From assembly GCA_017410745.1 (NCBI GenBank), contig JAFPPJ010000282.1, positions 1-9,001 on the forward strand: a stretch of 9,001 bases of DNA, read 5' to 3'. Of this stretch, positions 1-5,754 are shown one piece after another (the stretch's first letter is position 1; the number at the start of each line of letters is the position of its first letter). The notes under the pieces are model-generated. The model saw only the letters and a program-made list of their open reading frames with translations, did not search any database and was not told the DNA's origin. A program made the translations under genes and the position numbers. This DNA is from Oscillospiraceae bacterium (lineage in GTDB: Bacteria > Bacillota > Clostridia > Oscillospirales > Ruminococcaceae).

Positions 1-71
1 AATACAATAGATATGTGGGAATTTCACTTTCGGGGGATAGGACATGCCAGGGTATAAGGAATAAGTAAGGA

Positions 72-109
72 GTGATGCAAACATCCGCGGATGTCTGCAT
101 CACATTTTT
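72..109 (+). terminator. Strong rho-independent terminator
   Basis: GTGATGCA (72-79) pairs with TGCATCAC (96-103). Between them lies a perfect inner palindrome, ACATCCGCGGATGT (81-94), with a single A/C mismatch (80/95) in the stem, so the hairpin is long and nearly perfect. ATTTTTA follows directly (T-run 105-109). The T-run is on the + strand side only, so it should end transcription arriving from the left of the window. Two reading frames are open from the window edge to stops at 55-57 and 66-68, so the terminated gene probably ends just before the hairpin. Confidence 0.85.
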
Positions 110-111
110 AA

Positions 112-128
112 TGGGGGCTTTGCCCCCA
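112..128. repeat. G/C-tract hairpin TGGGGGC-TTT-GCCCCCA
   Basis: A perfect 7-bp stem (112-118 with 122-128) closes on a TTT loop three bases after the T-run of the terminator at 72-109. A further run of C follows (130-134). No T-run follows, so it is not a second classic terminator. G/C-tract hairpins of this type are often part of dispersed intergenic repeats in clostridial genomes, but this window has only one copy, so that identity is an inference. Confidence 0.5.
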
Positions 129-145
129 CCCCCCTGTGTGTTAAA

Positions 146-203
146 TGTACGGGATGTTAAAGTTGATTCTTCATTCTGCCTTATGCATTCCCGTACAGTA
201 CGG
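146..203. repeat. Inverted GTACGG motif cluster
   Basis: TGTACGGGA (146-154) is the exact inverse of TCCCGTACA (189-197), a 9-bp inverted repeat with a 34-base interval. The second arm overlaps a short operator-like palindrome, CCGTAC-A-GTACGG (191-203). A further direct copy, GTACGGGA, lies in the leader of the next gene (321-328), so the hexamer GTACGG occurs four times on either strand around the promoter at 263-291. The copies could be protein-binding sites or a folded RNA remnant. No family is recognised. Confidence 0.45.
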
Positions 204-223
204 CAGGCTGAGAAAAAATTCTG

Positions 224-251
224 ATTACTCATTCCTAATTACTAATTAGCC
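224..251. repeat. Four imperfect 7-base tandem units with a palindrome
   Basis: The stretch reads as ATTACTC, ATTCCTA, ATTACTA, ATTAGCC, each seven bases long (224-251). Within it, CTAATTA (235-241) and TAATTAG (243-249) form a perfect inverted repeat around one C. It ends 11 bases before the -35 box of the promoter at 263-291. The array could therefore be a minisatellite-type intergenic repeat, an AT-rich upstream promoter element, or a repressor or activator site. The sequence alone does not decide between these. Confidence 0.5.
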
Positions 252-262
252 TAAATTTCGCA

Positions 263-291
263 TTGACAAAATGCCGGATGTGGTATACAAT
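263..291 (+). promoter_or_regulatory. Sigma-A-type promoter for the transglutaminase-like gene
   Basis: A consensus -35 TTGACA (263-268) and -10 TACAAT (286-291) are separated by 17 bases. The start point is expected near 298, giving a leader of about 57 bases. The leader begins with a short hairpin, GGATA-TCCG-TATCC (301-314), which would sit almost at the 5' end of the RNA. The ribosome site AGAAGGA (341-347) follows, 7 bases before the start codon at 355. Confidence 0.8.
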
Positions 292-354
292 GTTATATGG
301 GGATATCCGTATCCTTAGGGGTACGGGAAATTCAAAGGAAAGAAGGACGGTCAG

Positions 355-1551
355 ATGAGAACACTTAAAGCTGTAAAAAGGATAATAGCTGCATCCGTGG
401 TTCTGATGCTGCTCATGTCGCTCTGTTCGAGCTTTGCATCCGTTTCCGCACAGATGCTCGGAGACGATGCGGTGAAGACGATAAGGGCGGGGCTCACCGC
501 ACAGCAGCCAAAGATAAAGGTGGGCATGAAGAGCAACTCCAGTCTGCAGGATGTGATGCTCAATGTCAAGGATACACTGTATGACCTGATGAACGAGAAG
601 GAGTACTTCTACGTCACGGATGATATATCCATAGATGCATCGTCAAGGGGCAACAATGTCACCATCATGATAAACGTGAAGTATTCCAACACCACCGCAG
701 CGGAGAAAAAGAAATTCTACAAGGCTGTGGATGATATAATGAAGGGCGTTGACAAGGACTGGACAGATATCCAGAAGGCAGCGTATCTCCATGACAAGGT
801 AGTGCTCGGCACAGACTACCTCGACTCCTCTCACCGTGCGGTAGGCACGCCCTATGCGGCACTTGTGGAGCGCAAGGCGTTCTGCACCGGCTATACCCGT
901 GCATATGCGATACTCCTCAATGAATGCGGCATTGCCAGCAAGGCGGTATACAACGATACCCACGGCTGGAATCTCGTGCGTCTGGGCTCACACTGGTATC
1001 ACGTTGACTGCACCTTTGATGATGCGCTCATCAACAACAAGCCCATTCCCTACTATGTATCGCACCACTATTTCCTCAGGAGCGACAGCGCACTCAAGGA
1101 TCATCCCAACTATGACAAGAGGCGCTTCAAGAACGCAGATTCCGCAAAGTACGACAAGATAGTCATGGGCGATATATCCCCCCTGGCATTCTACGGAAAG
1201 AAGATATACTTCATAGAGGGCGGATTTGTGTACTCCTACGACACCGAGAAGGGCAAGCTGTACAAGCTCTTTGATGTGAAGGACAAGTGGAGCATAGACA
1301 AGGGGAATATGGTCTACGAGTGGACGGGCAACTTCGCACAGCTCGCACAGAACGGCAAGGATATATACTTCAACCTCAACCGCAAGATCAAGAAATACGA
1401 TGCCAAGACCGGCAAGATATCCGTGGTATATGAGCTCAAGGACACATCCATGACGATATGCGGCATAAATGTCAAGGACGGAGTGCTCTATGCATATTTC
1501 ACCACCGACCCCAATCTTGCAGGCAGACTGTATAAAATAAAGAAGCTCTGA
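355..1551 (+). CDS. Secreted transglutaminase-like domain protein
   Basis: This 398-residue protein has an N-terminal signal peptide: basic residues up to about 9, a hydrophobic core at about 10-30, and likely type I cleavage after ASVSA (residue 32). There is no lipobox. The transglutaminase-like core spans about residues 138-225. It holds the expected triad of Cys177 (in KAFCTGYTRAYAILL), His203 (in THGWN) and Asp218 (in HWYHVDCT). Proteins of this superfamily act as cysteine-type peptidases or amide-bond transferases, and the substrate here is unknown. The C-terminal 120 residues contain repeated strand-turn units of the form GKxIYF, YDxxxGK, KD (281-310 and 334-363), suggesting a partial beta-propeller or binding module. 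No dockerin, S-layer, sortase or membrane anchor motif is seen, so release or loose wall association is inferred. The gene has its own promoter (263-291) and AGAAGGA ribosome site, and appears monocistronic. The family call is firm; the role is not known. Confidence 0.88.
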   Translation: MRTLKAVKRIIAASVVLMLLMSLCSSFASVSAQMLGDDAVKTIRAGLTAQQPKIKVGMKSNSSLQDVMLNVKDTLYDLMNEKEYFYVTDDISIDASSRGNNVTIMINVKYSNTTAAEKKKFYKAVDDIMKGVDKDWTDIQKAAYLHDKVVLGTDYLDSSHRAVGTPYAALVERKAFCTGYTRAYAILLNECGIASKAVYNDTHGWNLVRLGSHWYHVDCTFDDALINNKPIPYYVSHHYFLRSDSALKDHPNYDKRRFKNADSAKYDKIVMGDISPLAFYGKKIYFIEGGFVYSYDTEKGKLYKLFDVKDKWSIDKGNMVYEWTGNFAQLAQNGKDIYFNLNRKIKKYDAKTGKISVVYELKDTSMTICGINVKDGVLYAYFTTDPNLAGRLYKIKKL

Positions 1552-1582
1552 TGCTGTTTCCCTGCGGGGACAGTGTCCGTAT

Positions 1583-1623
1583 AGGCGCATGACCCGAAAA
1601 TGTTACCTTCGGGCCGTGCGCTT
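1583..1623 (+). terminator. Large imperfect hairpin between genes, possible terminator
   Basis: GCGCA (1585-1589) pairs with TGCGC (1617-1621), and CCCGAA (1593-1598) with TTCGGG (1608-1613). They are joined by a T-G wobble, a G-C pair and one A/C mismatch, leaving a 9-base loop. The tail CTTTAGC is poor in T, so this is a weak candidate terminator for the upstream gene or an RNA-stabilising 3' structure. It lies before the pyrB promoter, so it should not act as a pyrB attenuator on RNA started there. Confidence 0.5.
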
Positions 1624-1654
1624 TAGCTATACTTACAAATTCATATAAAAACTA

Positions 1655-1683
1655 TTGAAAAAAGTCTTTGGATATGCTATAAT
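1655..1683 (+). promoter_or_regulatory. Strong promoter for pyrB and the downstream operon
   Basis: TTGAAA (1655-1660) and a perfect TATAAT (1678-1683) are separated by 17 bases, and TG at 1675-1676 gives an extended -10 (TGCTATAAT). The start point is expected near 1690, only about 35 bases before the pyrB start codon. That leaves no room for the PyrR-type attenuator hairpins that precede many Gram-positive pyr operons. No other promoter of this quality is seen before the end of the window. Confidence 0.85.
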
Positions 1684-1724
1684 AGATAAGTGTATGTAAA
1701 AATAACCGGAATGGGAGTGCTGAT

Positions 1725-2801
1725 ATGGATTCACGGTTCACAAATGTGATAGATCTCAATGATATGGGTACTGACTGGTGGCTCAGCGTCGTTCGTCTCG
1801 CATCCGAGATATACGATGATCCCGCCAGATATGCAAAGGCTTGCGAGGGTAAGATCATGGCTACCCTTTTCTACGAGCCCTCCACAAGGACACAGATGTC
1901 GTTCCAGACCGCTATGCTTCGTCTGGGCGGCACTATAATAGGCTTCGACAACCCTGCCACCTCATCCGTGGCAAAGGGTGAGAATCTCAAGGATACCACC
2001 AAGATAGTATCGAGCTATGCGGACATCATGGTGATGCGTCACCCCTCCGACGGCGCTGCGAAGGCTGCGGCACTTACTGCCGACTGCCCCATAATCAACG
2101 CAGGCGACGGCGGGCATCTGCATCCCTCGCAGACTCTTACCGATATGCTCACGCTCTACCGTGAGAAGGGCAGACTGACCGACCTTACCATAGGTCTGTG
2201 CGGCGACCTCAAGAACGGACGCACCGTACACTCGATGTGCAAGGCACTTGCGGGCTTTGAGGGGATAAAGTTCGTCTTCATCTCCACTCCTCAGCTCGGT
2301 ATGCCCCAGTATATCAAGGATATACTTATGGCGCACGGCTGTGCGTTTTCCGAAGAGCCCTCACTTGAAGCGGCAATGCCCTCCCTCGATGTGCTGTACA
2401 TGACGAGAGTGCAGAAGGAGCGCTTTGCGAGCGAGGAGGAATACAACAGGCTCAAGGGCGCATACTGCCTCGACCGCAGCAAGATGCTCATGGGCAGGAA
2501 GGATCTCATCGTTATGCATCCTCTGCCGAGAGTAGATGAGATACCTATGGATGTGGATGACGACCCGAGAGCTATGTACTTCAAGCAGGCACACTACGGC
2601 GTATATGTCAGGATGGCACTGATACTCACCGTGCTCAGGGATCCCAACCACAGCATACCGCTCCTCACAGGCAAGATCGTCAACGGCGTGGAATGCAGCA
2701 ATCCCAACTGCATCACCCGCAAGGAGCGCTATCTTCCCAGATCCTACAGAGGCACAGACCTGCTTGAATGTGAATACTGCGACGAGCGCATACTCTTTTG
2801 A
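1725..2801 (+). CDS. pyrB: Aspartate carbamoyltransferase with PyrI-like zinc tail
   Basis: The enzyme condenses carbamoyl phosphate with aspartate to N-carbamoylaspartate, the committed step of de novo pyrimidine synthesis in the cytoplasm. Catalytic chain motifs are intact: STRT at 53-56, S80/K84/E86 loop, MRHP at 104-107, HPSQTLTD at 133-140, GDLKNGRTVHS at 160-170, TRVQKER at 227-233, and HPLPRVDEI at 265-273. A usual catalytic chain ends near residue 308; this one runs to 358. The extra 50 residues contain Cys324, Cys329, Cys349 and Cys352 (C-x4-C, then C-x2-C) with local sequence NPNCIT and CEYC, closely resembling the zinc domain of the regulatory chain PyrI. The allosteric nucleotide-binding half of PyrI is absent. 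The ATG is preceded by GGGAG (1713-1717) with a 7-base gap. The gene heads the operon and ends 13 bases before lon. The catalytic call is very secure; the zinc-tail homology is inferred from the cysteine pattern and neighbouring residues. Confidence 0.96.
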   Translation: MDSRFTNVIDLNDMGTDWWLSVVRLASEIYDDPARYAKACEGKIMATLFYEPSTRTQMSFQTAMLRLGGTIIGFDNPATSSVAKGENLKDTTKIVSSYADIMVMRHPSDGAAKAAALTADCPIINAGDGGHLHPSQTLTDMLTLYREKGRLTDLTIGLCGDLKNGRTVHSMCKALAGFEGIKFVFISTPQLGMPQYIKDILMAHGCAFSEEPSLEAAMPSLDVLYMTRVQKERFASEEEYNRLKGAYCLDRSKMLMGRKDLIVMHPLPRVDEIPMDVDDDPRAMYFKQAHYGVYVRMALILTVLRDPNHSIPLLTGKIVNGVECSNPNCITRKERYLPRSYRGTDLLECEYCDERILF

Positions 2802-2814
2802 TAAGGAGCAGTAA

Positions 2815-5172
2815 ATGGAGAAAAATACAACTACAAGAGAATATCCCATGCTTCCTCTGCAGGGGCTCGTGGTATTCCCCCGTGTGATAATGCATTTTGA
2901 GGTGACACGGGAGGAATCCGTGAGGTCGCTGACTGCGGCTGCTGCGGCAGACAAGCTGATATTCCTTGCTGCCCAGCGTGAAGACGGCGAGGGCGACGAC
3001 CGCACATACCGTGTGGGAGTGGTCGCCAAGATAAAGCAGCTGCTTCGCACATCCGAGGGCGTCACAAAGGTGATGGCCGAGGGTGAATACAGGGCAAGGG
3101 CGACGGAGTTCAGGTTTGACGGGGATCATCCCGTAGCCGTCGCGCGCCGCTTCCCCGAGAAGAGGGTGAAGCTCAGCGAGGAGGAGAAAGAGGCATATCT
3201 TCGCATGGTGAAATCCCTTTTCAAGGAATATGCACAGAAGATGCCCCACGCCCCCGAGGAATACATATCATCAATAATGAGCTCGCAGTCCCTTGAATCG
3301 GTGTTCGACAACATCGCTGTGAGCCTGCCTGCGGATGTAGAGAGCAAGCAGGAGCTGCTCGAGGCCAACGGCATAGATGAGAAAATGACGGCACTGCTGG
3401 CTATACTCCAGCGTGAGATAGAGGTGCTCGGAGCGGAGCTCGATATACACAATATGGTGCGTGAACAGATAATGAGCAATCAGAGGGAGTATTACCTCAG
3501 AGAGCAGATGCGTGCCATATCAAGGGAGCTCGGCGAAGAGGAATCGGGCGAATTCGAGGCCAACGAATACCTCGACCGCATCAAGGCGATAGGCCTTGAG
3601 AGCGAATATGAGAAGAAGCTGATAAAGGAAGCCGAAAGGCTCAGCGCGATGCCGCAGCAGTCTGCGGAATACGGCGTGATAAAGACATATCTCGACACCG
3701 TGCTCGACCTCCCGTGGAACATCACCACAGAGGGCAAGACGGACATCGCCAAGACAAGGCGCATCCTTGACAAGGATCACTACGGGCTCAAGCGCGTCAA
3801 GGAGAGGATACTCGAGACCATCGCTGTGAAGCAGCTCGCACCCGAGACCAAGGGACAGATAATATGCCTGTACGGCCCTCCGGGAGTGGGCAAGACCTCC
3901 GTTGCCAAGTCCATCGCACGCTCGATGGGCAGGAAGTATGCCCGCATAGCCCTCGGCGGCGTTCACGATGAATCCGACGTGAGAGGACACCGCAAGACAT
4001 ATATCGGCGCGATGCCCGGCAGGATAATCAATGCACTTATCGAAGCGCAGAGCAGCGACCCGCTGATACTGCTCGACGAGATAGACAAGATATCCCACGA
4101 TTACCGCGGCGACCCGTCCTCTGCGCTGCTCGAAGTCCTCGACAGCGAGCAGAACGTGAATTTCAGGGATCACTATGTGGAGATACCCTTTGACCTGTCA
4201 AAGGTAATGTTCATCACCACCGCGAACGACATATCGGTGATAGACCCGCCCCTGCGCGACAGGATGGAGATAATCGAGCTCTCCAGCTACACCAGGGAGG
4301 AAAAGTTCCACATCGCAAGAGAGCATCTGATACCCAAGCAGCTTGAAAAGCACGGGCTCAAGCTCTCAAATGTGCGCTTCTCCAAGACTGCGATATACAC
4401 GATAATAGACAACTACACCAGAGAGGCGGGAGTGCGCGAGCTTGAACGTGTCATTGCATCGCTGTGCCGCAAATCCGCCAAGGAAATGATAGAGCAGAAC
4501 ACCGACAAGGTGAAGATAGACAATGCCAAGATCGAGGAGATGCTCGGCCACCGCAAGTATACCGACGATGTGGTGTCCCGCACGGACAGCGTGGGCATGG
4601 TCAACGGCCTTGCATGGACGGCTGCGGGCGGCGTGATAATGCCGCTTGAGGTGCTGATAAACGACGGCCGCGGCAATGTCACCGCCACAGGCTCTCTCGG
4701 CGACATAATGCAGGAGTCCTGCCGCCTCGCTGTGAGCTATGTGCGCTCTATCGCCGATGAATACGGCATAGAGAAGGACTTCTACCTTGACAAGGACATA
4801 CATATCCATGCGCCCGAGGGGGCTACCCCGAAGGACGGTCCGTCTGCGGGCGTGACTATGACCACAGCCCTTGTGTCTGCGCTCACGGGAGTGCCCGTGC
4901 GCTACGATGTGGCAATGACGGGCGAGATAACCCTTCACGGAAGGGTGCTGCCCATAGGCGGCCTTCGCGAGAAGACTATGGCGGCATTCAAGGAGGGTAT
5001 GCATACCGTGATAATACCCAAGGGCAACAAGCCTGACCTTGACGAGGTGGACGACACCATAAAGGAAAAGCTGCACTTCGTCTTCGCGGAGAAGATAACG
5101 GATGTGCTCGACGTCGCACTTGCCTCCGACCCGAGGAAGGCCAAGCGCGATACGATGAAGGTGGGCTTCTGA
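2815..5172 (+). CDS. lon: ATP-dependent protease Lon (LonA type)
   Basis: Lon is a cytosolic ring-shaped AAA+ protease that unfolds and degrades damaged and regulatory proteins. The 785-residue length fits bacterial LonA. The N-terminal substrate-binding domain starts with YPMLPLQGLVVFPRV at about 10-24 and is followed by a helical, coiled-coil-rich stretch (about 175-280). The ATPase has Walker A GPPGVGKT at 354-361, Walker B LILLDE at 417-422, sensor Asn471 (TTAND), arginines in RDR at 481-483, and sensor-2 Arg541. The protease domain has catalytic Ser677 in PKDGPSAG and Lys720 in GGLREKT. No membrane segments are present, so it is not LonB of the archaeal type. AAGGAG (2803-2808) lies 6 bases before the ATG. 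It sits 13 bases after pyrB and overlaps engB by one base (TGATG). No CIRCE element or other heat-shock operator was seen nearby. The lon-engB order matches lonA-ysxC of Bacillus subtilis. Confidence 0.98.
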   Translation: MEKNTTTREYPMLPLQGLVVFPRVIMHFEVTREESVRSLTAAAAADKLIFLAAQREDGEGDDRTYRVGVVAKIKQLLRTSEGVTKVMAEGEYRARATEFRFDGDHPVAVARRFPEKRVKLSEEEKEAYLRMVKSLFKEYAQKMPHAPEEYISSIMSSQSLESVFDNIAVSLPADVESKQELLEANGIDEKMTALLAILQREIEVLGAELDIHNMVREQIMSNQREYYLREQMRAISRELGEEESGEFEANEYLDRIKAIGLESEYEKKLIKEAERLSAMPQQSAEYGVIKTYLDTVLDLPWNITTEGKTDIAKTRRILDKDHYGLKRVKERILETIAVKQLAPETKGQIICLYGPPGVGKTSVAKSIARSMGRKYARIALGGVHDESDVRGHRKTYIGAMPGRIINALIEAQSSDPLILLDEIDKISHDYRGDPSSALLEVLDSEQNVNFRDHYVEIPFDLSKVMFITTANDISVIDPPLRDRMEIIELSSYTREEKFHIAREHLIPKQLEKHGLKLSNVRFSKTAIYTIIDNYTREAGVRELERVIASLCRKSAKEMIEQNTDKVKIDNAKIEEMLGHRKYTDDVVSRTDSVGMVNGLAWTAAGGVIMPLEVLINDGRGNVTATGSLGDIMQESCRLAVSYVRSIADEYGIEKDFYLDKDIHIHAPEGATPKDGPSAGVTMTTALVSALTGVPVRYDVAMTGEITLHGRVLPIGGLREKTMAAFKEGMHTVIIPKGNKPDLDEVDDTIKEKLHFVFAEKITDVLDVALASDPRKAKRDTMKVGF

Positions 5173-5753
5173 TGGACTTTACCAGAGCGGATTTCTACAG
5201 GAGCTACGGCGAATATCATCAGCTTCCGCCCTCTGACAGGACGGAGATAGCCTTTGCGGGGCGCTCTAATGTGGGCAAGTCCTCGCTCATAAACAAGGTG
5301 CTCGGACGCAAGACCCTTGCAAGGGTCTCCTCCGTGCCCGGCAAGACCGCAACGATAAACTTCTATACCCTTGACGGGATATATCTCGTAGACCTTCCCG
5401 GATACGGCTACGCAAAGGTGGCCAAGTCTGACAAGCAGAGATGGTCGGAGCTTATTGAAGGGTATCTTCATGACAGCAGGGAGCTTGCACTCATATTCCA
5501 GCTGATAGATATGAGGCATCCGCCCACCGCAGACGACAGACAGATGATAGACTTCATGATCGAGAGCGAGATCCCCTTTGTGATAGTCTTTACCAAGGCC
5601 GACAAGCTTTCCGCAAGGGAGCGGGAGGAGCGCATGGCAGGCTTTGCACAGGAGATACCGTTTTTCGGTGAAATAACACATATCGTCTTTTCTGCCCGCA
5701 CCGGAGAGGGTACGGACAGGATAAGGGAGATAATAGAGGAATTGGGTGAATAA
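5172..5753 (+). CDS. engB: Ribosome biogenesis GTP-binding protein YsxC/EngB
   Basis: This is an essential-type GTPase of the TrmE-Era-EngA-EngB-Septin group that assists late assembly of the 50S ribosomal subunit. The 193-residue length is normal. The motifs are G1 GRSNVGKSS at 30-38, the switch-I region PGKTATINF at 57-65, G3 DLPGYGYA at 74-81, G4 TKAD at 141-144 and G5 SAR at 174-176. The G3 DLPGYG form is characteristic of the EngB branch. The ATG overlaps the lon stop by one base, so translation is probably coupled to lon. The stop is followed immediately by lysA. Nothing unusual is seen. Confidence 0.96.
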   Translation: MDFTRADFYRSYGEYHQLPPSDRTEIAFAGRSNVGKSSLINKVLGRKTLARVSSVPGKTATINFYTLDGIYLVDLPGYGYAKVAKSDKQRWSELIEGYLHDSRELALIFQLIDMRHPPTADDRQMIDFMIESEIPFVIVFTKADKLSAREREERMAGFAQEIPFFGEITHIVFSARTGEGTDRIREIIEELGE

Positions 5754-5754
5754 T

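Noticed and set aside
1..68. Possible C-terminal end of an upstream gene on the + strand
   Set aside because: Two frames are open from the edge, with stops at 55-57 and 66-68, giving tails of only 18 and 21 residues. The terminator after them suggests one is real, but nothing tells which, so neither was listed as a gene.
355..435. Lipoprotein signal at Cys24 of the secreted protein
   Set aside because: The residues before the cysteine (LMSL) do not fit a lipobox, and a type I site ASVSA follows, so a lipoprotein is unlikely.
988..1590. 200-codon open frame on the - strand
   Set aside because: It lies opposite the transglutaminase-like gene and its 3' hairpin. It has no ribosome site or motif and is best explained as a mirror frame.
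2764..2796. Candidate separate promoter for lon at the end of pyrB (TTGAAT and CATACT)
   Set aside because: The spacing is about 19 bases and the -10 match is poor. It overlaps codons of the conserved zinc tail, so chance is the simpler explanation.
2802..2814. CIRCE or other heat-shock operator before lon
   Set aside because: The 13-base gap holds only the ribosome site AAGGAG. No TTAGCACTC-type inverted repeat was seen here or in the leader of pyrB.
2361..3065. 234-codon open frame on the - strand
   Set aside because: It overlaps the pyrB zinc tail and the lon start on the opposite strand and shows no recognisable protein features.
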